49,746 nt of DNA from Paracoccaceae bacterium (GTDB taxonomy: Bacteria > Pseudomonadota > Alphaproteobacteria > Rhodobacterales > Rhodobacteraceae), in assembly GCA_028285485.1 (NCBI GenBank), contig JANQPC010000003.1, positions 1-49,746 of the forward strand, given 5' to 3'. The notes beneath the pieces were generated by a model, which saw only the letters and a list, made by a program, of their open reading frames with translations, was not told the DNA's origin and made no database searches. Made by a program: the position numbers and the translations under genes. Below, piece after piece: positions 40,622 through 49,744 of this stretch; within the stretch, counting starts at the first letter, position 1; the number at the start of each line of letters is the position of its first letter.

Positions 40622-42289
40622 TTACCCACGTGCGGAGTCGCCCGGGCTGAGCCCGGCCCGCGCCGGGGGTCGCGACCGGGGCCGCGATCTGACGTGATGG
40701 GCCGAGAAGAGCTTCAGCGCATCCCCCCGCCGCAGCATGCTGCGCGCGCGGGGGCCGTAGGCGTGTTCCACTGGCTGGGCGGCCAGCCCGGGAACGCAGG
40801 CGAAAAGCGCGCGCCTGTCTGGCTCGGACATCAGGCGCAGCGCCTCGAAGCCCGGATAGAAGCTTTCGCTGGCCGCACCGTTGGAGAAGAGAACTTCGTG
40901 GCGCGGGCAGAGGATGTGAAAATACTCCACCTCGCGCCGCCCGCGGGCCGCGCGGATGGGCCCCTTGGCCTCGGCCAGGTGCCGGGCCCGGGCAAAAGCG
41001 TCGGCCTCCAGCCCCTGATCCGGGCCAAGCAGCATCGCGTGGAGGGGAGACACCTGAAGCGGGCTGTGATTGCCCAGCACGCCTTCGGGGATGAGGATGG
41101 GCTTCAGGCCCGGGCGGGCCTCAAGCGTGGCCCGGCCAAGGCGGCGATGCCCGATCCAGACAATCGGTTGCGCCCCGCGATCCAACGTCAATACAAAATC
41201 GCCCACACGCAACGCCTCCACGGGCACCTCGCCCCGGGGCGTTCGGATCAGCGTGCCCCGGGCAAAGCAGGGGATCCCCATCGCGGTGCGCTGGCTGGGG
41301 CTGCTCACCTGCGCCGGGGCGATCCCTTTAAGGGTTACGCTTTCGCCGTTCGGAAAGCTCAGAACGGCATTGCCCGAACCATCGTCGCTAACCGCGACAT
41401 CCCAGGTTTTGACCGGATTGCCGTTGCCATCGGTCAGGCCGGTGAGGTCAAGCCGGTCATTGGTGGCGCCGTTGCCATCCGCGTCGCCCAGATCGAAATC
41501 CGCGATCCGGTCGGCCCCGGAGCCATCGGCCAGAACGAACGTATCGTCTCCCGCGCCCCCCGAAAGGGTGTCTGAGCCCTCTCCGCCGATGAGCGTATCG
41601 TTGCCCGCGCCGCCATCGATCGTGTCGTCGCCCGCGTTGCCGTCAATCGTGTCATCACCGCCATTGCCCGCGATGATGTCATTGCCTGTGGTGATGGTGT
41701 CGCCGCCACCATCGGTTGCCCCGGCCGCATCGCTATAGCCAAGGCCCATGACCTCGCCGGTATCTTCGCCGTCGACGGTGCCGTCGGCGGGGGCGTCGAT
41801 CACCACATTGTCGATGACCGAGCTTTCCTGGGTTGTGCGCGCATCGGAGTTGATGCCGATGAAAGACAGATCGGACATGACAGCTTCAAAATCCGCTGCC
41901 GAAACGCCGAAGGTTGAGGCATTCAGATCAAAGCTGACGTTTTGCGAAACCGTGCCTGTTGTCGCCGGTATGGGGATCGAGGCGGTCAGCTTGGTGCCGT
42001 CGGCACCCACAAGCATGACGTCGATGCTGCTTATGGGCGCATCAACCCAGGGCTGCGCATCTGCATTCCGGTAATCGAAGCTGAGCGTTCCGCCGATCAG
42101 AACGCTGTTATCACCGGCAAAATCGGCAGGGGTGGCGAACCAGGGCGAGGTGCCGGTTTCATTATCGGCAATCTGCGCGCCCTGAAAAAAGCTGTTGTGC
42201 AGTGCGTTTCCGATGAAGGTGCCAGAGATATCGTCAAAGACCCGCCAGCCTTCGCTGCTGCTGTCAAACGTATATGTCTTACGTGGCAC
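40622..42289 (-). CDS. Large extracellular protein: laminin-B-like domain, RTX repeats and Hint domain
   Basis: A 555-residue protein. The GTG at 42289 ([15 protein letters not shown]) is chosen because AAGGAG lies at the right distance upstream; an ATG at 42340 lacks one. Residues about 5-165 follow the laminin IV (B) pattern: a GW..D start, [22 protein letters not shown], and SFIGINSDA with SSVIDNVVI at its end. Residues about 203-263 are RTX Ca2+ repeats ([18 protein letters not shown] and so on), the type I secretion mark. Cys341 opens a Hint domain ([20 protein letters not shown], then VSPLHAMLL), which may self-cleave or splice. There is no N-terminal signal, so type I export is expected. 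The secretion genes are not nearby. Confidence 0.85.
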   Translation of the reverse strand: MPRKTYTFDSSSEGWRVFDDISGTFIGNALHNSFFQGAQIADNETGTSPWFATPADFAGDNSVLIGGTLSFDYRNADAQPWVDAPISSIDVMLVGADGTKLTASIPIPATTGTVSQNVSFDLNASTFGVSAADFEAVMSDLSFIGINSDARTTQESSVIDNVVIDAPADGTVDGEDTGEVMGLGYSDAAGATDGGGDTITTGNDIIAGNGGDDTIDGNAGDDTIDGGAGNDTLIGGEGSDTLSGGAGDDTFVLADGSGADRIADFDLGDADGNGATNDRLDLTGLTDGNGNPVKTWDVAVSDDGSGNAVLSFPNGESVTLKGIAPAQVSSPSQRTAMGIPCFARGTLIRTPRGEVPVEALRVGDFVLTLDRGAQPIVWIGHRRLGRATLEARPGLKPILIPEGVLGNHSPLQVSPLHAMLLGPDQGLEADAFARARHLAEAKGPIRAARGRREVEYFHILCPRHEVLFSNGAASESFYPGFEALRLMSEPDRRALFACVPGLAAQPVEHAYGPRARSMLRRGDALKLFSAHHVRSRPRSRPPARAGLSPGDSARG

Positions 42290-42428
42290 GCGCCCGCTCC
42301 TTCCCCTTCCATCGCCCCGGGATACGGCCCGGCCCGCCATGCCGGTGAACGGGGCGGCGGGATTGGCCGCTCCCGCCGGGCAACACGGCTGGGCCGCCCC
42401 TTGGCGTTCAGGAGTGTGGCGGATGCAC

Positions 42429-42445
42429 CTTAAGCGCGGCTTAAG
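42429..42445. promoter_or_regulatory. CTTAAGC-GCG-GCTTAAG palindrome upstream of the Hint gene
   Basis: A perfect 7-3-7 palindrome about 140 bases before the Hint gene start, within the 266-base gap 42290-42555. It stands out as AT-containing in GC-rich surroundings and is a candidate operator. The other direction is the 3' end of the DUF900 gene, for which it is not obviously a terminator. Confidence 0.35.
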
Positions 42446-42555
42446 ATTGGCTTTCGCGGGGATGGCGTGGGGCGCAGCATAGGGGGCGGGGCATGCCCGT
42501 CAGGCGCCTTTATGACTGGGCCGGAACAGGGCCGTGCGCCGGGCCGCCCCCGGGC

Positions 42556-43614
42556 CTAATCAGCGGCGGTGCCTTGGCGCAGGCGCCAGAGATTGCTTCC
42601 GATCTGAAAGAGATTTCGGCGTTGGGCGGCGTGTTTGCCTTGGTTCAGAAGCTGGTGCAGATCGTCGCCCACGCCCGCACTGTAGATATGGTAAAGGTGG
42701 CCCGTCAGGCTATCGGGGGGCAGATCGCTCAGATCGATCACCTCCACGCCCTCAAGCGTTTCCACGGCATTGCCCGCCTGACCCAGGCGCGGATAGCCGT
42801 GAAGCTGCGCCGAAAGCGCCAGAGGCCGATCCCCCGAGGTTACATAAACGGTGATGTTCTCCGTGATCGGGGAAATCCGCGGAAGCATGCGCTGAAAGAT
42901 CTCAAAATCCATATCCGGCGCCAGAAGCACAATTTCGTCCAGGCGGATATCCGGCGCACGGGCCGCCACCTCATAGAGCGCCAGTGCAACCCCGCGCGCG
43001 CCGAGGCTGTGCCCGGCCACATCCACCACGCCATCGCCGAACCTGTCGGCAAGGCCGATGATGGCGTCAGCAAGATCAGGCACGCTCCAATACAGATCCG
43101 CCTCGTCCTGCGGGTAGGAGGCAAGCGATCCGTTCGATGGCCAGCTAAACCACAAGAAGCGATCCGAAAGCTTCGCATTGGCCTGAAGGAGCGCGGCACG
43201 CCGGCAGCCCTTTTCGAAGCTGATGTAGTAGCCGTGAACATAGATCACCGGCGCGCGGGCTTCCTCGCCCGTCTCCAAGCCGCCGAAGATCTCCCCCGGA
43301 TCGGACAGCGCAACATCCTCGACATCCAGAAGCTCTTCCCGAAGGAAGGACGGCGCTGCGCCGGAAAGCGATGCGAGCCCGGGAAAATCAAGCGGGTGAA
43401 CATGGCAGTTTCCGGCGCGAAGGGTGCTGCGATCGTCCCCGAAAAGGTCGCCGGGATCGTCGGCGTCAATTTGGTTGCGCAGCGTCAGGAAGGGCACCAC
43501 GCTGGCAGTGACCTCCGTTTCCGCGCCTGATGCGCGCGGCAGCGGCAGCATGAAGCAGGCCGCAAGAAAGCCCGCGCAGATCGCGCGGCAGATGCCAACC
43601 AAAGCTCCACGCAT
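42556..43614 (-). CDS. Exported alpha/beta hydrolase (DUF900-like)
   Basis: A 352-residue protein with a signal peptide or N-terminal anchor (ICRAICAGFLAACFMLPLP). The hydrolase core has PVIYVHGYYISFEKGCRRAALL (oxyanion HGy), LWFSWPSNGSLASYPQDEADLYWS (the 'fsWPS.g...sY..D.....' motif of DUF900), VDVAGHSLGARGVALAL (nucleophile Ser), and LLAPDMDFEIFQRMLP (Asp region). The His is probably in SLTGHLYHIYSAGV. The family is uncharacterised; members are serine esterase-like. It is divergent from another alpha/beta hydrolase, with 158 bases between them. Confidence 0.87.
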   Translation of the reverse strand: MRGALVGICRAICAGFLAACFMLPLPRASGAETEVTASVVPFLTLRNQIDADDPGDLFGDDRSTLRAGNCHVHPLDFPGLASLSGAAPSFLREELLDVEDVALSDPGEIFGGLETGEEARAPVIYVHGYYISFEKGCRRAALLQANAKLSDRFLWFSWPSNGSLASYPQDEADLYWSVPDLADAIIGLADRFGDGVVDVAGHSLGARGVALALYEVAARAPDIRLDEIVLLAPDMDFEIFQRMLPRISPITENITVYVTSGDRPLALSAQLHGYPRLGQAGNAVETLEGVEVIDLSDLPPDSLTGHLYHIYSAGVGDDLHQLLNQGKHAAQRRNLFQIGSNLWRLRQGTAAD

Positions 43615-43772
43615 CTTGTGCCCTTCATCAAACGGTTTGACGCCTTTCTGACGTTATCGGACGGATTGCAAAACAGAAAAACCGGAATTCCAAGGCTTGG
43701 CCGGTGGATAGGCAATTGTTGCTTTGCACGGGGAGCCGTGTTGGATGGTATTGCACCGCTTTGGAGCCGAGC

Positions 43773-45449
43773 ATGACAAACACGCTTGCTTTCCGTTTGA
43801 TCGGGCCATTTTCCGTTCCATGCCTCCTTCTGGGCCTTGTGTTTTTCGCGGCCTCGCTCACGCCTTCGCTGATCCCGCGCGGGCCCGAATTGCAGGGCGC
43901 GCTGGGCGGTCTGGTCACCGCGCTTGGCTATCTGGCGGGGCGGATCGTGGCCCTTCTGTGGCGCGCCGCCGATCTGCCGGTGCTTTCGGGGCGCCCCGCG
44001 CGCATCGTCGCCTGGATCGCCTCGGCCCTGGTGGGTGTTTTCTTTGCCTGGGTTCTCGGCTCCAGCCTGACCTGGCAGAACGACCTGCGCGAGAAGATGG
44101 GGATGGAGCTGGCCGATGGGCTGCATCTCGCGCGGATTGTGGTGATCGCCCTGATCGTCTTTTCGCTGGCATTCATCTTGGGCCGGCTCGTAGGCGCGCT
44201 ATTTCGTCTGATCCGCCGGTGGTTCTACCGCGTGATGCCGCCCCGGCGCGCGAATGTGCTGGGGGTGCTGACCGTTTTCGTGCTTTTTGTGATCGTCACG
44301 CGTGACGGCATCCTCGATGGCGTGATCCTCGGCCTCGACGAAAGCTACGAGGCGGCGCAGGCCCTCTTCGATCAGGCGCCGCCCGCGCCGGAAGACCCGA
44401 TGATGGTGGGCAGCGCGGGCTCTCTGATCGATTGGGGGGCGATCGGGGCGCCGGGGCGCGAATTCATCCTCTCTGGCCCCCGGGCCGAGGCGATCGCCGC
44501 CTTCACGGGCCGCGCCGCGCTAGATCCCATTCGCGTTTATGTCGGGCGGGCCAATGGAGATACGCCGCGCGACCGGGCCGAACTGGCGCTGGAAGAGCTG
44601 AAGCGGCTGGGCGCGTTTGAGCGCGGGGTGCTGATCGTAACAAGCCCAACGGGAACGGGTTGGATGGACCCGGGCTCCCACGACCCCGTTGAATACATGC
44701 ATAATGGGGATATCGCGACGGTTTCGGCGCAGTATTCCTACCTCCAGTCACCGCTCGCCCTGATCCTGGAGACGGATGCGGGGCTTGAACAGGCAACCGC
44801 GTTGCAGGAGGCCGTGCACGGCTATTGGCGCACGCTTCCGCCCGATCAGCGGCCGCGCCTCTACGTTCACGGGCTCAGCCTTGGCGCATGGTCGTCCATG
44901 TACGCCACCAACCTGTTTCGGCTCCTCGACGATCCGATCAATGGTGCCTTTTGGGTTGGCCCCCCGTTTCCTTCAGCCTTCTGGAACTACGTGCAAAACC
45001 AGCGCAATCCGGGCAGCCCGTGGGTTCTGCCCGAGGTGGGGGACGGCTCGCTCATCCGCTACGCCTCGCACACGACCGGCGCGCAGGAGGCCGCGGCGGA
45101 TTGGGGCCCGATGCGCATCGTGTTCCTGCAATACTCCAGCGATCCGGTGGTGTTCTACGAGCCAGCCTCCCTCTGGCGCGCGCCGCAATGGATGCTCGAT
45201 CCGCCCGCGGAGGATATGTCGGAGCATTTCGTGTTCATGCCGGTTGTTACGCAATTCCAGTTGGCGCTCGATATGGCGCTCTCCTTTGGCTCACCGCCGG
45301 GGCACGGCCATGCGTATTACGCGCCCGACTACATCGGCCCCTGGGTGCAGGTAAGCGACCCGGGGGGATGGACGGCGGCAGATACCGCGCGCCTGATCGC
45401 GCATTGCGACAACGGGTTTCAGCAGGGCTGCTCTAACGATCTGCGATAG
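43773..45449 (+). CDS. Membrane-anchored alpha/beta hydrolase (Abhydrolase_9/DUF2319-like)
   Basis: A 558-residue protein starting MTNTLAFRLIGPFSVPC at 43773 after GGAG. The N-terminal about 200 residues have four or five hydrophobic spans (CLLLGLVFFAASLTPSLIPR, GLVTALGYLAGRIVALL, IVAWIASALVGVFFAWVLG, IVVIALIVFSLAFILG, VLTVFVLFVIVT). TPSLIPR is typical of this family's start. The soluble part has GREFILSGP, PIRVYVG, and LYVHGLSLGAWSSMYA (nucleophile Ser in GLSLGAW). It also has GAFWVGPPFPSAFWN, VFLQYSSDPVVFYEP (Asp), and GHGHAYYAPDYIGPW with the likely catalytic His. Function is unknown, perhaps a lipid or cell-envelope hydrolase. Confidence 0.88.
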   Translation: MTNTLAFRLIGPFSVPCLLLGLVFFAASLTPSLIPRGPELQGALGGLVTALGYLAGRIVALLWRAADLPVLSGRPARIVAWIASALVGVFFAWVLGSSLTWQNDLREKMGMELADGLHLARIVVIALIVFSLAFILGRLVGALFRLIRRWFYRVMPPRRANVLGVLTVFVLFVIVTRDGILDGVILGLDESYEAAQALFDQAPPAPEDPMMVGSAGSLIDWGAIGAPGREFILSGPRAEAIAAFTGRAALDPIRVYVGRANGDTPRDRAELALEELKRLGAFERGVLIVTSPTGTGWMDPGSHDPVEYMHNGDIATVSAQYSYLQSPLALILETDAGLEQATALQEAVHGYWRTLPPDQRPRLYVHGLSLGAWSSMYATNLFRLLDDPINGAFWVGPPFPSAFWNYVQNQRNPGSPWVLPEVGDGSLIRYASHTTGAQEAAADWGPMRIVFLQYSSDPVVFYEPASLWRAPQWMLDPPAEDMSEHFVFMPVVTQFQLALDMALSFGSPPGHGHAYYAPDYIGPWVQVSDPGGWTAADTARLIAHCDNGFQQGCSNDLR

Positions 45450-45894
45450 AGAGCGTTTTGCGGCGTGGTAGCGCTGAGCGGCCCGCTTTCCGCCTCTGTC
45501 CGCCCGCACCAGCCACAGGCCCTGACGAAAGAAACTGCATTACAAGGGCGCGGGAGGCCCAATGCGGATCCGGCCCTAGAAATGGCAACGAGAATTGGTA
45601 ATCGCGCCGATCAAATGCGGCGGGATCGGCAGAAAACCCCACGGCGCATTAGCCAATTGATTTCGCCACGTTTTGCCGAAGTTTTTCGGCGCTTCCGCCC
45701 TTGCGTCAAACAAGGTTCACAAACAATTGGCGCATGGCCCATTGAAAGGCCACGCGACCGCGCTACCCATTTTTCGCATTCAAATGAATTGGGGGAGGCG
45801 GCCATGCCACGAGCCTGCCGCGTTCCCGTTTTCCATACCCCGGATGGGCAGCGTCGCGGGTGGGGCGCCTGCCTTTGGACAGGAGGCTTTGTCG
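45450..45894. other. 445-base intergenic region before the serine hydrolase gene
   Basis: The part 45530-45800 is visibly less GC-rich than its surroundings. It contains the hairpin GCCGAA-GTTT-TTCGGC (45675-45690) and several ATTGG/CCAAT elements, for example around 45595, 45655 and 45725. No gene or tRNA is recognisable. It probably holds the promoter of the three-gene unit that follows (serine hydrolase, MscS, META). AGGAGG at 45881-45886 is the ribosome binding site of the next gene. Confidence 0.5.
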
Positions 45895-47238
45895 ATGCCG
45901 AATTTCACTTGCAGCCCTATCGCACTGGCCCTCGGGGCCACCCTTTCTCTGGCCGCCGCAACCGGAGCGCCTGCGCAAACCGCGCCGCTTTCGGCGCAGG
46001 AGTCCGACCCCAAGGTTATGGGCTGGATGCAGGGCTTTCCGCCGCCGCCCGACAAGCTGATCACCCAGCCCGATTCAAACTATTTCAGTTTTCCCAAACT
46101 GCGCTGGTCGGTCTGCCACCTTCGGGAGTTTCTGCCGACCGAAGAGATCAGTCGCGGTCTCGGCGCGCCGGTTCCGCTGACCTATCCCGCTCCGGCAGAA
46201 TTCGCGGAGATGCGCGCGCAGATCGATGCGATCCGCTTCACGCCACAGAACAGCGGCGAAGAGATGACATGGGAAGACTCCCTTTTTGCCAATTACACCG
46301 ATGGCATGCTGATCCTGCACAAGGGTGAGGTCGTCTACGAACGATACTTCGGCTGCCTCGAAGAAGACGGCAAGCACGCCATCATGTCGATGACGAAATC
46401 GATCACCGGGCTGTTGGGGGAAATCCTCGTGGCGGAGGGGGTGCTGGACGACACGCTTCTGGTGCGCGACGTGATCCCGGATATTGGCGACAGTGCCTTT
46501 GCCACGGCCACAGTGCGCGAGGTTATGGATATGACCACGGGCGTGCAGTATTCCGAGGATTACTCGGACCCCAACGCCGATATCTGGCTTTACTCCGCCG
46601 CTGCCAGCCCGTTGCCGAAGGCAGAGGGCTACGAGGGGCCGGACGGGTATTGGGAGTATCTTCAGCAGGTCCAGGCCGATGGCGAGCACGGGGCCGAGTT
46701 CCACTACAAAACGATCAACTCCGATATGCTTGGCTGGATGATCAGCCGTGTGACCGGCAAATCCATCACCGAACTGACATCGGAGCGGTTGTGGAGCCGT
46801 ATCGGCGCCGAACAGGATGCCTATCAAACCGTTGATGGCAAAGGCGTTCCCTTCGCCGGGGGCGGTGTGACAGCGGGATTGCGCGATCTGGGCCGCCTTG
46901 GCCAACTGATGCTGAACGGTGGCGCGATCAATGGCGAGCGGCTGTTCCCGGCAGAGGTTGTTGAAAGGATCAGCTCCGGTGGGGACCGGGCCAAGTTCGG
47001 CAGCGGATTCCCGACCGTTGGCGCGGGCAGCTATATCAGCCAGTGGTGGGTGTTTCACAACGATCACGGCGCCTATGCGGCCCGCGGCGTGCATGGCCAG
47101 ACGATCTATGTTGATCCCACCGCCGAGATGGTTCTGGTACGGCTCGCTTCGTTCCCGCAGGCCCAGAACGGGTTTATCGACCCGACATCGCTGCCCGCCT
47201 ACCAGGCGGTTGCGGAATTCCTGATGTCGCGGCAATGA
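45895..47238 (+). CDS. Exported serine hydrolase of the beta-lactamase/NylB-like family
   Basis: A 447-residue protein whose start MPNFTCSPIALALGATL at 45895 follows AGGAGG by 8 bases; longer open frames upstream are not conserved. The signal peptide ends near APAQT. The active-site S-x-x-K is Ser165-Met-Thr-Lys168 in AIMSMTKSITGLLGEIL. The second motif is the tyrosine region of FHYKTINSDMLGWMISRVTGKSI, which resembles the 'Y.s.nt.lLG.ii...tG' of 6-aminohexanoate-dimer hydrolases and class C beta-lactamase-like proteins. The third is near HGQTIYVDP, the 'hG..G' strand. The substrate is unknown: peptide, amide or ester. Its stop overlaps the MscS start (ATGA). Confidence 0.9.
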   Translation: MPNFTCSPIALALGATLSLAAATGAPAQTAPLSAQESDPKVMGWMQGFPPPPDKLITQPDSNYFSFPKLRWSVCHLREFLPTEEISRGLGAPVPLTYPAPAEFAEMRAQIDAIRFTPQNSGEEMTWEDSLFANYTDGMLILHKGEVVYERYFGCLEEDGKHAIMSMTKSITGLLGEILVAEGVLDDTLLVRDVIPDIGDSAFATATVREVMDMTTGVQYSEDYSDPNADIWLYSAAASPLPKAEGYEGPDGYWEYLQQVQADGEHGAEFHYKTINSDMLGWMISRVTGKSITELTSERLWSRIGAEQDAYQTVDGKGVPFAGGGVTAGLRDLGRLGQLMLNGGAINGERLFPAEVVERISSGGDRAKFGSGFPTVGAGSYISQWWVFHNDHGAYAARGVHGQTIYVDPTAEMVLVRLASFPQAQNGFIDPTSLPAYQAVAEFLMSRQ

Positions 47239-48578
47239 CCCTTCGCCGCAAGCGCGGGGGCGGGGCGCGATGGGGTACAATAAGGCGCCGCGCGCCGCCC
47301 GTTCGGGCCTGGACGCTGGCATTCATGTGCCTTCTGGGCTCATCAGGCTGGCTTCATGCGCAGGCCGGCGATGCGGAAACTTCTGCGCCGCCGCCTGCCC
47401 CCGCGCTGATCGATACGCAGGTATCGATCGAGGAGTTTTCCCACCGGCTTGTCCCGCTGACCCGCGATGAACTCGATCCCCTTGCCCGTGCCTGGCTTGA
47501 GATCGTTCGCTCCGCCACGGAAGAGATCGCGGAACGCCAGATCGCGCTCATTCGCGATCCATCCCGGGCAAACGAGGCCAGTTTCGCAGCCATCTCGGGC
47601 CTGATTGACGCGCGAACCGAGCTTTTCGTGCGTTACGGGATGGTGATCGACGCGCTGCAAAGCAAAGGGGGAGAGGAAGCCTTCATCTCCGAATTGCGCG
47701 CCTATCGTAATGCGGTTGTCTTCGAAGAGGCCATTCTTGCAAGCCCGCGCGCCATCGCAATGGCTTTCCTAAGCTGGCTGACCCGATTGGATGGCGGCCT
47801 TGCGGTTGCGTTAGATCTCGGGGTGATCGTGGCTGCGTTTCTGGCGCTTCTCATCTTGTCGCGCACGGTGCGCGGCCTCACCGCCCGATGGATCGCGCGG
47901 GTTCCCAACATATCCAAACTGCTTCAGGCCTTCGCGGTTGCCGCAATCTACTGGGTTGTTTTGGTTATCGGCCTGGTCTTCGTTCTGGCGGCCATCGGCG
48001 TGAATGTAACCCCGCTTTTTGCCATGATCGGCGGCGCCTCTTTCATTCTTGCCTTCGCGTTTCAGGATACGCTGGGCAATCTGGCAAGCGGCCTGATGAT
48101 CATGGTCAACCGGCCCTTCGATGAAGGGGATTACGTTCAGGTTGCCGGTGTGGGCGGCACCGTTCAATCCGTAAGCATCGTGGCCACAACCGTAATCACG
48201 CCGGACAATCAGGTGATCGTCATCCCCAACAAAAACGTCTGGGGCAACGTGATCACCAACGTCACGGCGAGTGAGACGCGGCGGATCGATCTGGTATTCG
48301 GCATCTCCTACGACGACTCGATTGAAGATGCCGAACGGGTGATCATCCAGATCGTGCGATCCCACCCGCGCGTGCTGCAGGAGCCCGCGCCGATGATCCG
48401 CGTGCATGAACTGGGGGCAAGCTCGGTCAACTTCATTTGCCGGCCCTGGGCGCGCACGAGCGATTACTGGGATGTCTACTGGGATCTCACCCACCAGATG
48501 AAGACTGCCCTTGAGAATGCGGGGCTCTCCATTCCCTACCCGCAACAGGATGTTCACATCCGGAGAAAAGGGGCCTGA
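47235..48578 (+). CDS. Mechanosensitive ion channel family protein (MscS-like)
   Basis: A 447-residue inner-membrane protein; its ATG overlaps the hydrolase stop by 4 bases, so translation is coupled. A signal-like segment (TLAFMCLLGSSGWLHAQA) is followed by a periplasmic domain of about 140 residues. Three membrane spans follow, at about residues 190-215, 235-260 and 265-290. The third, with AMIGGASFILAFAFQDTLGNLASGLMIMVNRPFDEGDYVQVAGVGGTVQS, is the pore-lining TM3 and the conserved start of the beta domain. TVITPDNQVIVIPNKNVWGNVITN is the 'l.t.D...v.iPN..i....i.N' signature. The C-terminus ends VHIRRKGA. It protects cells from osmotic downshock. Confidence 0.93.
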   Translation: MTLRRKRGGGARWGTIRRRAPPVRAWTLAFMCLLGSSGWLHAQAGDAETSAPPPAPALIDTQVSIEEFSHRLVPLTRDELDPLARAWLEIVRSATEEIAERQIALIRDPSRANEASFAAISGLIDARTELFVRYGMVIDALQSKGGEEAFISELRAYRNAVVFEEAILASPRAIAMAFLSWLTRLDGGLAVALDLGVIVAAFLALLILSRTVRGLTARWIARVPNISKLLQAFAVAAIYWVVLVIGLVFVLAAIGVNVTPLFAMIGGASFILAFAFQDTLGNLASGLMIMVNRPFDEGDYVQVAGVGGTVQSVSIVATTVITPDNQVIVIPNKNVWGNVITNVTASETRRIDLVFGISYDDSIEDAERVIIQIVRSHPRVLQEPAPMIRVHELGASSVNFICRPWARTSDYWDVYWDLTHQMKTALENAGLSIPYPQQDVHIRRKGA

Positions 48579-48654
48579 TGCGTTGGTCGGATGGTGGCGC
48601 CGCATTGCTTTGCGGTTGGTGCGCCGGTCCCGTGAAGAGCTGAGGAGATCTGAG

Positions 48655-49413
48655 ATGCGCGCACTGGTGAAATATCCGATCTTCCTCCTTGCCTGCCTCA
48701 TGGCGGCGCCCGTCGCCGAGGCCCAGTCAGGCACCTTTGAGATCACCGTCACCTATCGCGAACGCATCGCGCTTCCGCCCGATGCGCAGCTTGACGTGCA
48801 ACTTTTGGATCTTTCACGCGCCGGTGCGGTGGCGCCGCGGCTCTCCTCCCAACGGGTGGCGATCACCGGCGTGCCGATGACGGTGCGCCTGGCCTATGAC
48901 CCGGCGGTGATCAGCGATGAGGGGCGCTATGCCGCGTTTGCCAGCATCTGGTCTGGCGACAGGCAGATCTTCCGCACAACCCGCCCCAATCCCGTTCCGG
49001 AGGGTGGCGGCGCCGTTGATCTCGTGCTCTCGATGGTGCCCCACGCCGAGGTTGCGCAGACCCCGCCCCGAACGCTCTCGGGCGTGATCTGGGCCGTTAC
49101 CGAAATTGGCGGTGCGCCCTGGGGCAATAGCAGCCCGGCGACGCTGTCCATAGACGACGCGATGAACGTCTCGATCTTCGGCGGGTGTAACAGGTTTACC
49201 GTGCAAGCCATCGCATCGGAAGGCAGCATAGCGTTTCCCGACACCTTCGCGGGCACGCTCATGGCCTGCCCCGAGGCCGTGGAAGCGCGGGAGCGGCGCT
49301 TTCTGGGCGCCTTGGCCCACGCCGCCGCCTACGTGCGATACGGCGCCGGGCTTGTCCTGACAGACGGGGCGGGCAACGCGCTTCTGCACTTCGAGGAACG
49401 CCTAGGAGGATGA
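48655..49413 (+). CDS. Exported YbaY-like/META domain protein
   Basis: A 252-residue protein starting MRALVKYPIFLLACLMAAP at 48655 after AGGAG. It has a signal peptide cleaved near AEAQ; there is no lipobox cysteine. Residues about 25-125 follow the YbaY pattern: FEITVTYRERIALPPDAQLDVQLLDLSRAG with FRTTRPNPV ('vtG.v.Yrer.aLpp.A.l.v.L.dvs'). The C-terminal half is a META/HslJ domain: VWAVTEIGGAPWGNSSPATLSIDD, then VSIFGGCNRFTVQ, where the 'sG..GCN.ftg.y' motif is clear, and FAGTLMACPEAVEARERRFLGAL ('t.mACp......E..fl.aL'). The family is linked to envelope stress and resistance phenotypes. It is 76 bases after mscS and probably in the same unit. Confidence 0.9.
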   Translation: MRALVKYPIFLLACLMAAPVAEAQSGTFEITVTYRERIALPPDAQLDVQLLDLSRAGAVAPRLSSQRVAITGVPMTVRLAYDPAVISDEGRYAAFASIWSGDRQIFRTTRPNPVPEGGGAVDLVLSMVPHAEVAQTPPRTLSGVIWAVTEIGGAPWGNSSPATLSIDDAMNVSIFGGCNRFTVQAIASEGSIAFPDTFAGTLMACPEAVEARERRFLGALAHAAAYVRYGAGLVLTDGAGNALLHFEERLGG

Positions 49414-49669
49414 GCACACCGAGTGGGGCTTTTGCTGACTGGCTTTCTCGCGCGGGCAGACGCCGTTTTCGCCCGTCCGGCGGCAACGGATCAGCGTAAA
49501 CGGGGCTTGGAAGATCGGCGCCTTTCGCAGGCGCCCCGGGGGCGCCTGAATGCGGTGCCATACCGAATCCGAGTGCCGCGGGGATCCGGGCGTTCAAGCC
49601 GGATAGGGCGCACGCACCGCACGACCCGGCGGGCCTGCTATCCTAACCAATTGTAAGGCTTTGGTTTAG

Positions 49670-49744
49670 TGGAGCGGGCGATGAGATTCGAACTCACGAC
49701 CCTTACCTTGGCAAGGTAATGCTCTACCCCTGAGCTACGCCCGC
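49670..49744 (-). tRNA. tRNA-Gly (anticodon GCC), CCA encoded
   Basis: On the minus strand the acceptor GCGGGCG (49744-49738) pairs with CGCCCGC (49680-49674), the discriminator is T, and CCA is encoded at 49672-49670. The D-arm AGCTCAGGGGTAGAGC and the anticodon arm TTACC-TTGCCAA-GGTAA (anticodon GCC) are canonical. So is the T-arm GTGAG-TTCGAAT-CTCAT. U8 and A14 are present, unlike in the tRNA-Tyr of this window. Confidence 0.97.

Noticed and set aside
41500-41680. Tandem DNA repeat
   Set aside because: The periodicity comes from protein-level RTX nonapeptides, not from an independent DNA repeat.
42340-42340. ATG start for the Hint protein at 42340
   Set aside because: There is no ribosome binding site in front, whereas the GTG at 42289 has AAGGAG at correct spacing and gives a more natural N-terminus.
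45673-45894. N-terminal extension of the serine hydrolase frame
   Set aside because: The start at 45895 has a strong AGGAGG and a proper signal peptide; the extension has neither.
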